Assembly: GCA_934394855.1 (NCBI GenBank) | Contig: CAKRRH010000017.1 | Span: 1 to 40,483, forward strand | From: an uncultured Eubacteriales bacterium | GTDB lineage: Bacteria; Bacillota; Clostridia; Oscillospirales; Acutalibacteraceae | Direction of reading: 5' to 3' | DNA length: 40,483 bases | In this document: in pieces, positions 15,129 to 24,273 of the stretch | How the letters are laid out: each line of letters begins with the position of its first letter | Position numbering within the stretch: position 1 is the first letter of the stretch | Made by a program: the position numbers and the translations under genes | Notes under the pieces: model-generated | Seen by the model: the letters and a program-made list of their open reading frames with translations, nothing else | Told to the model about the DNA's origin: nothing | The model's database searches: none

Positions 15129-15204
15129 TAGGTAAACTCGGCGAAAGTCGGGGGCACAAAGCTTTAGTGTCTAATGCTTTAAAAAGCGATGATTGACTGG
15201 CTGC
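15129..15204 (+). promoter_or_regulatory. Cyclic di-GMP class I (GEMM) riboswitch aptamer
   Basis: The order of conserved elements matches GEMM-I: GGTAAAC; a hairpin CTCGGC-GAAA-GTCGGG with a GNRA tetraloop; the GCACAAAGC junction; a second stem with CTAA and ATGA placed as a tetraloop receptor; and a closing GACTGGCTGC. The G in GGTAAAC is the base expected for c-di-GMP rather than the A of the cGAMP-preferring variants. The 3' end reads TGCA instead of the usual TGCC, so the closing helix is slightly unusual. The downstream operon contains an HD-GYP domain protein and a polysaccharide synthase, both classical c-di-GMP themes, which strengthens the call. Confidence 0.85.
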
Positions 15205-15237
15205 AAAGATGTTTTTTTATCTTTGCGGCTTTTTTTA
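15200..15237 (+). terminator. Intrinsic terminator, expression platform of the riboswitch
   Basis: GCTGCAAAGAT pairs over 11 bp with ATCTTTGCGGC around an 8-base loop, followed by seven T. Its 5' arm uses the GCTGC that forms the 3' end of the aptamer. The two structures should exclude each other, so ligand binding would prevent termination: an ON switch. That direction is inferred from the overlap. Confidence 0.88.
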
Positions 15238-15265
15238 TTAATGTAAATAACGGGAGAGAAAAAAC

Positions 15266-15964
15266 ATGAACGAAGAACAGAATAAAAACGGAAAGTTAAA
15301 GGGAATTGTTGTTGCGATAATCTGTGCGGTGTTGGTTTTGGGCTGCGTCGGATTCGGAGTATATTACATCGGCAGCCGAAAATATGATACCGTTGAGGCT
15401 GAGACGACGACATCTGCCGCCGACATTGATTCAACACAGCCGACAGGCAACCTCGGAGACATCAGGATTTCATCCGGCGAGAGCCTGCCCGACGAGCTTT
15501 CGGCGATTAAATTTGTCAAACGGGGATATGAACTGAGCGAGCTGATGGCGGTCGAGTCATTTACCAAAACGGACGACATTTCGGTGAACAAGCTTGTCCA
15601 ATATGCATTTTGCTATATCTATTCAGGTAACGGATGCTTGGTTGACAATTCATCGGAGAAGATGAAATACAGAAGCGCAACCGACGAACAGCTGAAAATG
15701 AAGATTACCGAATTATTCGGAAGTGCGCCGAAGGACATTACATCGAGCAATCTTTACAACAGCGGCAACAAGGTTTATGAAATGTGGGAGCCGAATTACA
15801 AAAGAGATGTTTTGGCGGACGCTGCGGTTACAAAGGTGTCGGATAAGGAATATTCCATTTCGGCGACCTATTATAACGACGGCACACGGACAGATGTTTT
15901 GGGTTCAAAAACAATCGTGGTCAAAGACGACGGAAACGGATTTTATATGTCGTCGATGAAATAA
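15266..15964 (+). CDS. Membrane-anchored protein of unknown function, first gene of the c-di-GMP operon
   Basis: The 232-residue protein has a short charged N-terminus, one membrane helix at about 12-34, a threonine/serine-rich linker at 42-60, and an extracytoplasmic domain of about 170 residues with alternating strand-like segments. It has no cysteine motif of a lipoprotein. I do not recognise a family. The start has GGGAGAG at normal spacing and is the first after the riboswitch terminator. Being the first gene behind the switch suggests a role close to polysaccharide synthesis or export, such as an accessory or structural subunit, but nothing in the sequence shows this directly. Confidence 0.85.
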   Translation: MNEEQNKNGKLKGIVVAIICAVLVLGCVGFGVYYIGSRKYDTVEAETTTSAADIDSTQPTGNLGDIRISSGESLPDELSAIKFVKRGYELSELMAVESFTKTDDISVNKLVQYAFCYIYSGNGCLVDNSSEKMKYRSATDEQLKMKITELFGSAPKDITSSNLYNSGNKVYEMWEPNYKRDVLADAAVTKVSDKEYSISATYYNDGTRTDVLGSKTIVVKDDGNGFYMSSMK

Positions 15965-15983
15965 GATAAATGCGGTGATTATT

Positions 15984-16166
15984 ATGGGACAGGAAAGACA
16001 GCTTGAACAGGCTTTTAAGGAATTGGTTCCGATTTTGAACGAAATCAAGAAATTTGAGGAAAAATACGGCGAATTGCTTCGGAGCTATCGCTCAAATGAG
16101 CCGATGACGCCCGACGAGCGAAACAAAGCCGCCATTGATATGCTCAACAAATATTCAAATATATAA
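15984..16166 (+). CDS. Small 60-residue protein in the c-di-GMP operon
   Basis: The frame starts at ATG 15984 with GGTGA 5 bases upstream; a GTG at 15975 is in frame but lacks a site. The peptide is hydrophilic and likely helical (LEQAFKELVPILNEIKKFEEKYGELL), possibly a short coiled coil, with no membrane segment. It lies 19 bases after the preceding gene and 15 bases before the next, so it is clearly part of the operon. No family recognised. Small subunits are common in polysaccharide synthase complexes, which is only an analogy. Confidence 0.7.
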   Translation: MGQERQLEQAFKELVPILNEIKKFEEKYGELLRSYRSNEPMTPDERNKAAIDMLNKYSNI

Positions 16167-16181
16167 TTTAAGGTGCAGTTT

Positions 16182-18617
16182 ATGAGAAAAAAGAAATCAA
16201 CACCCGAAAAGGAACTTGATACAAATATTGATAAAAAGCGTGTTAAAAGACAGAGGCCGAAAAAAGCGGACAAGCACAAAGACGGCGTAGATAATTCGGT
16301 CGGGCAGATGAACGGCGTAAACGCTGCGGCTGAAGAAAAATCGGCGAAAAAAAGCGCAAGGGCAGAGAAAAAAGCCGAGCGCAAAAGCAGGCTTGAAAAG
16401 GCGGTAAAGGATAATGTGAAAGCGCCGTCAAGACGGACTCAAACCGCAATCATCGTTGCGGCGGCTATGTTTGCACTCACTTTTGTGCTTCATTTTGTAT
16501 TCGGCACGCTTGTTGTTACTGACGCTGACAAAATCACCGACTGGAGCTTTGTCACCGGTTCGGTCGATAAGTCGATTTCGGGAGATGTCGGTTCGTTCAG
16601 ACAGGCGACAAAGGAAAATCCGGTCACAAAGCCGTTTGGCAGAAATTATGTACGCTTGCATTATGAATTAAGTGCGGGCAGCGACGATAAAATATTGAGC
16701 ATTAACACGGGTCATGCACCGATCAAGGTGATGATTGACGGAAACGAGGTGCTCAATAACGGATATTTGACAAAGGAATTTACGGGGAATGCGTTTGAAA
16801 GCGTAAAAATCAACGCTAACGGCAACGACCGAACGATCGATATATTTATCTATTCCGCACTCGGATTTGATTTTTCCGCAAAGCTGCATTCCGATGATTC
16901 GGCACTTTTAAAGGATACATATAAATATGTCGGATTCGGCATAGCGATTGCACTCATCGTCGTCGGTGCGATTCTTGTTGTTCTGTCACTTATCCTTACG
17001 GCAAGCTCAAAAAATATTTTGCGAATGATCCTGCTATCAATTTCAGTGATACTCGGCGGTGTGGCGTCATTGCTCTGTTTTGTGCTGAACACCACATCGA
17101 TTTTGACAGGTTCGTTTTGGTTCGGAATTTTGCTCATCATGCAAATGACGCTCATGGTTGCGGTGTTCGCTTCTGTTTGCGCCTGCACAAATGAATCATT
17201 CAAAAAAACGCTCGTTTTTATTCCCGTTTTGGTTATTTTCGCAATCATACCGATATTCATGACGGCGTGGTCGGTGAGAATCTCAGCGGCTGTTTTTGCG
17301 GCAGCTCAAATATATATTGCAATCAAGGCGGTCAGGGCGTTTTCAAAGGCTACTTCAAGCGATGTTCCGAGCGTCGGCGCAATTTGCGGACTTTGCGTTT
17401 ATGCGGCGCTTGTCAACATATATAACGCAATTTCAATGATGATCGGGATGAGCCTTTTAAACGGATTTCTCTATTCATTCAGCCTTGCGCTTCTTTGCGT
17501 TGTGCTGTTCGTTCTGTTTTGCAAGCAAATCATCTTTTTGGATGTAAAAAAGAATGAGAGACTTGCGCAGATATATAAGGATTCAAGCTGGATCGAGGAT
17601 CTTACCAATTTGATTTCGGTAATATTCGTTAAAAAGGAAGAACCCGAATTTCTGAAAGAAGTTGCAAGACATCTTTCATCAATAATTGAAAAAAACAGTG
17701 AAACCGACGATGTTATTGATGTTCATGCGTGCATCGGAATATCAAACGGAGACGGTTTTGAGGAAATATATAATTACGGTGAGCTTAAAGACTGCGATTA
17801 TGCTTCTCTTGCAAAAACGCTTGACTCTCAGAGCGAACATCTGCTTATCGGCAACACGATCGTTGATATGCTCTTTGAGTCGGACGGTCACACGGCGATC
17901 ATTCATTTTGAGAACATTCTTTGCGGTCTTTACGGCAACATTCGCTCAATCATCAAAGCGGCATATACTAACCTGTATATCGCTTATCAGAATCTTAGTC
18001 TTAAACAGGATATATCGACGATTCAGGAGGAACTGTTCATTCGCCTGTCGGATATTGTCGAGAGCAAGTCGTCGGAAACAAATAAACACATGATTGCGGT
18101 GTCGGCGCTGACCTATGAGCTTTGCAGAGAGCTTGGAATGGGTGAAAACAGGGCGAAAATCGTTTCGACGGCGTCAATGGCTCATGACATCGGCAAGATT
18201 GCCGTTCCGGAGAGCATTTTGACAAAGCAAGGTTCGCTCACATCGGACGAATATGAAACAATGAAGCTTCACACCGTTTACGGATATAACATTTTGTCGG
18301 TTCAGCACGGCGAATTTTTCGACGCCGCAAGCAAAATCGCATTGCAGCATCATGAAAACTTCGACGGCAGCGGGTATAACGGAATCAAGGGCAGAAACAT
18401 ATCTCCCGAGGCTCGTGTTGTTCATTTGGTCGATGTTTTTGAAGCGTTGCTTTCAAAAAGAAGCTACAAAGAGGCATGGAGCTTAGAAGAAACCGAGCAA
18501 TATATCATCAACGGCAGAGGAACGCTGTTTGATCCTGCGGTCGTTGACGCATTTGTTCGTTGCTGTGAAAGACTCTACAACCTTCGCCGAACAATTTATG
18601 CGGAGGAAAACGTATGA
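16182..18617 (+). CDS. 7TM-type membrane receptor with HD-GYP c-di-GMP phosphodiesterase domain
   Basis: An 811-residue signalling protein. Residues 1-85 form a very basic cytosolic tail. A membrane helix (about 88-112) leads to an external domain of about 130 residues, probably a beta-sandwich. Seven helices follow between about 249 and 453, a layout like 7TMR-DISM receptors. A GAF-like region (about 470-600) precedes the HD-GYP domain: His636, the HD pair 668-669 in AHDIGKIAVPE, His723-His724 in QHHENFDGSGY, and the VHLVDVFEALLSKRSYK segment. The GYP motif reads GYN. Metal ligands look intact, so hydrolysis of c-di-GMP is expected. ATG at 16182 has AAGGTG 6 bases upstream. Its stop overlaps the next start (ATGA), indicating coupling. 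Confidence 0.9.
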   Translation: MRKKKSTPEKELDTNIDKKRVKRQRPKKADKHKDGVDNSVGQMNGVNAAAEEKSAKKSARAEKKAERKSRLEKAVKDNVKAPSRRTQTAIIVAAAMFALTFVLHFVFGTLVVTDADKITDWSFVTGSVDKSISGDVGSFRQATKENPVTKPFGRNYVRLHYELSAGSDDKILSINTGHAPIKVMIDGNEVLNNGYLTKEFTGNAFESVKINANGNDRTIDIFIYSALGFDFSAKLHSDDSALLKDTYKYVGFGIAIALIVVGAILVVLSLILTASSKNILRMILLSISVILGGVASLLCFVLNTTSILTGSFWFGILLIMQMTLMVAVFASVCACTNESFKKTLVFIPVLVIFAIIPIFMTAWSVRISAAVFAAAQIYIAIKAVRAFSKATSSDVPSVGAICGLCVYAALVNIYNAISMMIGMSLLNGFLYSFSLALLCVVLFVLFCKQIIFLDVKKNERLAQIYKDSSWIEDLTNLISVIFVKKEEPEFLKEVARHLSSIIEKNSETDDVIDVHACIGISNGDGFEEIYNYGELKDCDYASLAKTLDSQSEHLLIGNTIVDMLFESDGHTAIIHFENILCGLYGNIRSIIKAAYTNLYIAYQNLSLKQDISTIQEELFIRLSDIVESKSSETNKHMIAVSALTYELCRELGMGENRAKIVSTASMAHDIGKIAVPESILTKQGSLTSDEYETMKLHTVYGYNILSVQHGEFFDAASKIALQHHENFDGSGYNGIKGRNISPEARVVHLVDVFEALLSKRSYKEAWSLEETEQYIINGRGTLFDPAVVDAFVRCCERLYNLRRTIYAEENV

Positions 18618-21600
18618 AGAATTTCAAATTCCGCAATCTTTTAAAGCCGTATTTTCTGATTCCGATCTGCATTATTGCGTTTGTGCTGTTTGATTTTGCG
18701 TTTTGGTATTTAATGCCCGCAAAATCACTCAGAATTGCGGTCGTTGACAAGACGGTTCCCGCAACTGCGGCGGATAATGCAAGCTATCTCGGAGATGTTT
18801 CAAATAACTACCGCAAGCACATCGGTCTTAACTGGCTGCTTGATTATATGAAGGTCAAGAACCCCGACACAGGAAAATATTATGACTATACTACCGATTA
18901 TTACGGTCATAAGCTTGATGAAAACGGAAACATTGAAAAAACCGATTCGATCACATCAATCAAGGAAACGCCCGACATTGTTTATCTTGCCGATACCTAC
19001 GGCGTTGAGATAAATGAGGACAGGGGACTCAGCGAAGATGAGATGAATGCGGTTTCAATGTGCCATTCGTCGGGGTCTGTTGTGATCGGTGAACAGGACA
19101 TAATGACAACTGCGACAAGTGACAAGGTTCGCTCACAGCTTGAAAGCCTTTTCGGAATCAAGTCAACCGGCTGGGTCGGAAGATATATTTACGATTTGGC
19201 GGATCTGACCGATGTTCCTTATTGGGCTCCCGATATGTGGCAGGCAAAATACGGTCAGGAGTGGAAATGTTCGGGTCCCGGCATTTTGCTCGTATCCCGT
19301 GACGGCGACATTTTGGTGCTTGAAGAAAAGACCGATTTTAAAAGCAAAAATCTGTTCAATATTTCGATTGAAAGCAAATATAAAAAAGAATTCGGCAAAC
19401 ATTCGGTCAATTTTTACAACTGGTTTGAGCTGATTGAGGCGGACGGTCAGACCGAAACGATTGCGACCTTCTCGTTTAATGTAAATTCAACGGGCGCAGA
19501 GGAATTGGCGGCAGTATCAAATACTACCACCTTTGCGGCGGTGACAAGAAAAACGGACGAAAATCTGCCGAGTACATATTATTTTGCAGGCGACTTTAAC
19601 GATTATGTCACAAATCTGCAAATTCATAATTTCTGCTTTGCGGATCTGCTGTTCCGTTCGATTTCGTTTAACCGTGACGGTGATGTTACTCATTTTTATT
19701 GGAATTTTTACGAGCCGATGATGAAGAAAATTATCAATGATGTTGCGAAAAATCCGATAAAAGACGAAGAAAAACAAACCGAGCAAAATTCGAGAATCAA
19801 CGGCGACAGCTTTGAGATAAAGGTCGGAGACGATTGGCAAAAATTCACCGTCAAGGGATTTAACATCAACGGTGAAATGCCGGGCGACGGACAATATGAA
19901 TATTCCCGTGACTATGAATCCTATTTGTCGCTGATAAACTCTGTTAAGGATATGAACGGCAACTGCATTCGCACCTATGACATTTTGCCGCCTGAGTTTT
20001 ACCGTGCATTGTCAGAGGTAAACCGCTCGCTTAATGCGCCGATCTACCTTTTGCAGGGCATTATGACCCCGACGGATGTTACTGCCGACGAGTCGATCGA
20101 AAAGCGTGAAGAGATCAAGAAAAACATCAGCGAAGCGATCAAGGCGGTTCATGGAAACGGCAATGTTTTGGGGTATGGCAACAGGGAAACAATGTCATAT
20201 AACTTTGATGTTGCAAAATATTGTATCGGATATGTTATTGACCCGAAGATCGACGGAGCAGCGGCGGACAGGCTCATTGCCGACAACGCAGATTATAAAT
20301 ATGACGGCGAATATATCAGCGGCAGTCGAAATGCGGTTGAAGCGCTGAGCGCCGAGCTTTGCGATCATGCGCTTAAAAGTCAAAAGGATATTTGCGGATA
20401 TATGATTCCCGTGAGTGTGAGATTTGACGGTGAACGGCTTGAGGGAGCCGGTTGGGCAAAAGACCAAAAGACTTCGTTTAATGTTACAAAGCTTGAGGTT
20501 AAAGACAGCGCAAATCAGCTTTTCTTTGCGTCATATTCACTATCGACCGACGATTATGCATTGCTTAATTCCGGCTCGAAATATAACGGCTACACAGACG
20601 AATCGGGATCATTGCAGTTTGGCGGATATATTCATGAGGCAAAGGCGCTGTTTGACAAGCCGACATTGCTTGACAGGGTCGGACTTTCAACGAATACCAA
20701 TATGTATGACAAGGAATCATCGATTAACGGACTGAGTGAAAAGCAACAGGGTGAGGGCGTTGTCAGAATGTTGAAAGCAGCATCAAACGAGGGTTATCTC
20801 GGCAGCTTGATTGCGGATCTTAACGATAATTGGAGCGCAGTTTCAAGCGACATGAGCAAATTCACGATTCCGTCGGCAAATTCGGGACTTTGGCAAAATA
20901 CTGCCGACCGTGCCCAGACCTCGGGCATTGTCGCGGCGGATTCAAACGACCCGGAAGAAGTGTCAATGGAGTTGAACGACAGCGGCGCAATGCAGCAAAT
21001 GCAGCTTTCGTCAAACCGGACATATGTTTATGTAACCTTGCTTTTAAAGGAAGAAATCAACTTTGACGAGCGTGAGATGATTCTCGGAATCGACACCTAT
21101 CAGCGAAACAACGGCGAATATTTCTATGATAAGGGATATTATGCAAACTCGCTGTCGGGAATGGAATTTATCGTAAAATTTGAGAGTAAATCGGCGGCGT
21201 CGCTCTATGTCGTATCAAGCTATGACCGCAACCGCGGAAAATATGCTTCAGCCGAGAGCTACAATGCGTCATATGATTTTGTTTCGGCGTTAAAATACGG
21301 TGATTTTGCGTCGTCGAATACTCATTTTTATCAAACTGGTATGACGGTTCATCTGCGAATCCCGTGGGCGATGTTAAACTTCACGGATCCGTCGTCAAGG
21401 CTTGTCATCAATGGCACGAAAAACGGACTTGTTCAGACAACAGCCACGGAGGGTATGATCTTTTCGTTGCTTATCGGCGACCGAAACACAATGGATACGG
21501 CATATATTTTCCCCGAAAGCAAGCAACAGGCGGGTTACAAGACCTTTAAGCTCTCGGGATGGGATAAAACGGACGTTAAATATACACTGAGAGAAAAGGA

Positions 21601-21643
21601 CAGCGCTGCAATCATCAAGCGATATTTTGACAGCGTAAAATGA
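18614..21643 (+). CDS. Membrane-anchored protein with degenerate glycoside-hydrolase barrel
   Basis: This 1009-residue protein has one N-terminal membrane helix (about 13-34); the rest should be outside. Residues about 38-260 form an alpha/beta domain (segments IAVVDK, DIVYLADTYG, GSVVIGEQD, PGILLVSRDG) that I cannot place, perhaps glutamine-amidotransferase-like. Residues about 410-750 are homologous to the TIM barrel of the protein at 24274 (KGFNINGE..., NCIRTYDILPPEFYRAL, YLLQG). The two apparent catalytic glutamates are replaced: GMEFDP becomes GYVIDP (Val541) and AEFG becomes DRVG (Arg688). The C-terminal domain shares RIPWAMLNFTDPS with the same paralogue. It may bind rather than cut the polymer. 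The start is translationally coupled to the HD-GYP gene, with GGAGG upstream. Confidence 0.85.
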   Translation: MKNFKFRNLLKPYFLIPICIIAFVLFDFAFWYLMPAKSLRIAVVDKTVPATAADNASYLGDVSNNYRKHIGLNWLLDYMKVKNPDTGKYYDYTTDYYGHKLDENGNIEKTDSITSIKETPDIVYLADTYGVEINEDRGLSEDEMNAVSMCHSSGSVVIGEQDIMTTATSDKVRSQLESLFGIKSTGWVGRYIYDLADLTDVPYWAPDMWQAKYGQEWKCSGPGILLVSRDGDILVLEEKTDFKSKNLFNISIESKYKKEFGKHSVNFYNWFELIEADGQTETIATFSFNVNSTGAEELAAVSNTTTFAAVTRKTDENLPSTYYFAGDFNDYVTNLQIHNFCFADLLFRSISFNRDGDVTHFYWNFYEPMMKKIINDVAKNPIKDEEKQTEQNSRINGDSFEIKVGDDWQKFTVKGFNINGEMPGDGQYEYSRDYESYLSLINSVKDMNGNCIRTYDILPPEFYRALSEVNRSLNAPIYLLQGIMTPTDVTADESIEKREEIKKNISEAIKAVHGNGNVLGYGNRETMSYNFDVAKYCIGYVIDPKIDGAAADRLIADNADYKYDGEYISGSRNAVEALSAELCDHALKSQKDICGYMIPVSVRFDGERLEGAGWAKDQKTSFNVTKLEVKDSANQLFFASYSLSTDDYALLNSGSKYNGYTDESGSLQFGGYIHEAKALFDKPTLLDRVGLSTNTNMYDKESSINGLSEKQQGEGVVRMLKAASNEGYLGSLIADLNDNWSAVSSDMSKFTIPSANSGLWQNTADRAQTSGIVAADSNDPEEVSMELNDSGAMQQMQLSSNRTYVYVTLLLKEEINFDEREMILGIDTYQRNNGEYFYDKGYYANSLSGMEFIVKFESKSAASLYVVSSYDRNRGKYASAESYNASYDFVSALKYGDFASSNTHFYQTGMTVHLRIPWAMLNFTDPSSRLVINGTKNGLVQTTATEGMIFSLLIGDRNTMDTAYIFPESKQQAGYKTFKLSGWDKTDVKYTLREKDSAAIIKRYFDSVK

Positions 21644-21678
21644 TTTTGATTATTAAAAAGGACAGGCGGTGATTGATT

Positions 21679-22779
21679 TTGGTAGAGTTTTCATATGAAA
21701 TAATGGCGGCGGTTTTGGTCGTTTCGTTCATTTTGGTTTTGGCGATCGAATATTTGTGGCTGTATATTATTTCAAAGAACCACGAAGAGGATTATTACAG
21801 AAAATCGGAAATCAACACCAACATTCACGCAATGTTTGAATCGGTGCTCAATTCACCGACCGAATCCGCAATCGCCGCTGAAACCGAGGCATTGATCGAA
21901 TATCTCGGCGATGATTTTGAAAAGCGTGACGAAGCGGCAATCATGATTTTGCAGCTGCAAGGCAGAATGTCCGATTTGCCCGAAAACAAGCTTTCGGCAC
22001 TCGGCAAAATATATGGCGCTGTTGACCCGATAAAACTATATTCCGAAAAGCTTGAGTCGGGCAACAACTACATGAAAGGCTATGCCTGCAGACAGCTTGC
22101 CGATTACGGGGCGGTCGAGAAAACCGAAGATATTGAAAAGCTGCTTGATTCTAAAAATGACGATTTGGCTTATAATTCCGCAATGGCACTGTCGGAGCTC
22201 GGCGATGAGGCGGCGGTTGTAAAATTTGCAAAGATTTGCGAGGGCAACCGAAAATATTCTCATCGGGTTCAGCTTGAAATGTTCCAGATATATACGGGTG
22301 ACAGAGAGAGCCTTGTAAGACAGATTTTTGAAAATTGCGGCGATTACATCAAGGCAAACTGCATCAAGGCATATTCCGAAGATTGCATCGGCGGTCTTGC
22401 GGACATCTATCTCGAAAACATCGATTCTGCAAACGCTCAGCTTAAAATTGCGGCGGTCAAGGCGCTCGCTCAGCTCGGCGACGAAAAATATGAACACAAG
22501 CTGACCGTTCTTTTGAACGATAAGAACTGGATCGTTCGTCTTGCCGCAGTTCAGGGAATTGAAAAAATCGGCGGAAAAAATGCGCTTGATAATTTGATTT
22601 TGGCGGTTCGAGATGAAGAATGGTGGGTCAGACGGGCAGCGGCAAATGCCATTGTGTCGATTGACACAAACCTTGTCTATGTTGAAAAGGTGCTCAGCGG
22701 CTATGATAAATATGCCGCGGACGCAGTTAAAAATGCACTATATAAGACGGTTGAGATCAATAACGGATTCAGTTCGTGA
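21679..22779 (+). CDS. Membrane-anchored HEAT-repeat protein
   Basis: This 366-residue protein has one N-terminal membrane helix (about 6-29) and then a mostly helical body. At least four HEAT-type repeats are readable in the second half, for example DDLAYNSAMALSELGDEAAV, QLKIAAVKALAQLGDEKYE, NWIVRLAAVQGIEKIGG and EWWVRRAAANAIVSID. Such arrays are protein-binding scaffolds. With many charged residues after a single short N-terminal helix the repeats probably face the cytoplasm, where they could contact the synthase encoded next. I chose TTG at 21679 because GGTGA lies 6 bases upstream; a TTG at 21673 is too close to the site. No enzymatic motif is visible. Confidence 0.85.
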   Translation: MVEFSYEIMAAVLVVSFILVLAIEYLWLYIISKNHEEDYYRKSEINTNIHAMFESVLNSPTESAIAAETEALIEYLGDDFEKRDEAAIMILQLQGRMSDLPENKLSALGKIYGAVDPIKLYSEKLESGNNYMKGYACRQLADYGAVEKTEDIEKLLDSKNDDLAYNSAMALSELGDEAAVVKFAKICEGNRKYSHRVQLEMFQIYTGDRESLVRQIFENCGDYIKANCIKAYSEDCIGGLADIYLENIDSANAQLKIAAVKALAQLGDEKYEHKLTVLLNDKNWIVRLAAVQGIEKIGGKNALDNLILAVRDEEWWVRRAAANAIVSIDTNLVYVEKVLSGYDKYAADAVKNALYKTVEINNGFSS

Positions 22780-22835
22780 ATTATTAAATTATAACAAAAT
22801 CGGAGAAAGGATTTTTCTGTTTTTGCAGGGATCAA

Positions 22836-24263
22836 TTGGGCAATATGACTTTAATATCGATAATCAGAGCGTTTATAAGATTTTTTAACTACTTCTGTAT
22901 GAGCTATACGCTGATACTCGGAGCGGTCTATTTGATTCAGCTTATAATTGCGCTTTGCAAAATTTCAAAAAAGCAAAAAAGCAAGATTTCGGACGACCAT
23001 TCCAAATATTCCGAATCGAAAAACCTGATGCCGATCACGCTAATCGTTCCCGCATATAACGAACAGGAAAACATCGTCGAAAATGTTAAGTCAATGATGA
23101 AGCTGAACTATCCTCAGTTTGAGATAGTGGTTGTAAACGACGGTTCGACCGACAGCACCCACAGGTTCATGGTGGACGGATTTGATTTATATAAAATCGA
23201 GTCTGCGGCAAAGGTCAAGATCAAGACAGCCGAGGTCAGAGGAGTTTATTATAATTCAAAATACCCGAATCTTTATTATATCGACAAGGCAAACGGCGGT
23301 AAATCGGACGCGCTCAACTGCGGAATCAACTATTCGTCATATCCGCTTTTTGCGTGTCTTGACGCCGATTCGAGAATTGAGAAAAATGCGCTGCTGATTT
23401 TGGGAAATGAATTTTTGAAGGACACGACAACGGTTGTCGCAGGCGGTTTTGTGCGAATTGCAAACGGCTCGGTGATTGAAGACGGCGAATGGAAAAGCTT
23501 TGATCTTCCGAAAAGAATGGTCGAGAGATTCCAGATCGTTGAATATTTCCGTTCGTTTTTGGCAGGCCGGCTTTCATGGGGCAATGCACTGCTTATCGTG
23601 TCGGGTGCTTTCGGTGTATTTAACAAGCAAATTGTGGTTGAAGCAGGCGGATATAAGACATCGACGATCGGCGAAGACATGGAGATCGTTGTGCGGATTC
23701 ATAAATTTATGAGGAACAATAAGCGAAAATATACGGTCAAGTTCTGTCACGACGCAATTTGCTGGACGCAAGGTCCGATGAGCCTGAAAGATATTCGTTC
23801 ACAGCGCCGTCGCTGGCAGATCGGACTGTTTGACACGCTGAAATCTCATTTTTCAATGACGCTCAACCCAAAATATCGAATGGCGGGATTGGTTTCGATT
23901 CCATATAACTGGCTGTTTGAGTGGCTCGGCGCCGCAGTCGAGGTGCTCGGCTATTTCATCATTCCGTTTTCGCTTTTGATGGGCGAGCTTAACGCATATT
24001 TCTTCTTTATGTATCTGTTCTTGGCGATAATGCTCGGAATCATGCTTTCTGTCGGCGGAATCATTCTTGAACAGAATACAAGAAAAGGGTGTATGTCCTC
24101 AAGGCAGGCAATGAGTCTTTCGCTCTATGCGATTCTTGAAAATTTCGGTTACAGACAGCTGATTACAATGTTCCGATTTGAGGGTATCGTCAAATTCAGA
24201 AAATATAAGGGCAGTTGGGGCAAAATCAAGCGCAAAGAATTTAACGCAAGCGACGGAAAGTGA
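22836..24263 (+). CDS. Processive family 2 glycosyltransferase (polysaccharide synthase)
   Basis: This 475-residue membrane enzyme resembles PgaC/IcaA, hyaluronan and cellulose synthases. An N-terminal membrane region (about 10-42) is followed by the GT-A domain with VPAYNEQENI (71-80), NDGSTDST (101-108), NGGKSDALN (153-161), the DAD motif (176-178), GED (279-281) and QRRRW (323-327), which marks processive enzymes. Three further helices lie at about 352-382, 388-411 and 425-445. It should polymerise a nucleotide sugar and extrude the chain. No PilZ domain is present: only about 30 residues follow the last helix. The sugar cannot be read from the sequence. TTG at 22836 follows AGGG by 5 bases; ATG at 22845 is an alternative. 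Confidence 0.93.
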   Translation: MGNMTLISIIRAFIRFFNYFCMSYTLILGAVYLIQLIIALCKISKKQKSKISDDHSKYSESKNLMPITLIVPAYNEQENIVENVKSMMKLNYPQFEIVVVNDGSTDSTHRFMVDGFDLYKIESAAKVKIKTAEVRGVYYNSKYPNLYYIDKANGGKSDALNCGINYSSYPLFACLDADSRIEKNALLILGNEFLKDTTTVVAGGFVRIANGSVIEDGEWKSFDLPKRMVERFQIVEYFRSFLAGRLSWGNALLIVSGAFGVFNKQIVVEAGGYKTSTIGEDMEIVVRIHKFMRNNKRKYTVKFCHDAICWTQGPMSLKDIRSQRRRWQIGLFDTLKSHFSMTLNPKYRMAGLVSIPYNWLFEWLGAAVEVLGYFIIPFSLLMGELNAYFFFMYLFLAIMLGIMLSVGGIILEQNTRKGCMSSRQAMSLSLYAILENFGYRQLITMFRFEGIVKFRKYKGSWGKIKRKEFNASDGK

Positions 24264-24273
24264 GTGGTAACAG

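Noticed and set aside
16182..18617. A GGDEF diguanylate cyclase domain next to the HD-GYP domain
   Set aside because: The region between the last helix and HD-GYP lacks a GG(D/E)EF motif and looks GAF-like, so only breakdown of c-di-GMP is predicted here.
22836..24263. Cellulose synthase (BcsA) identity for the GT2 enzyme
   Set aside because: There is no PilZ domain, no BcsB-like neighbour and fewer C-terminal helices; the sugar specificity cannot be read, so only a general processive synthase is claimed.
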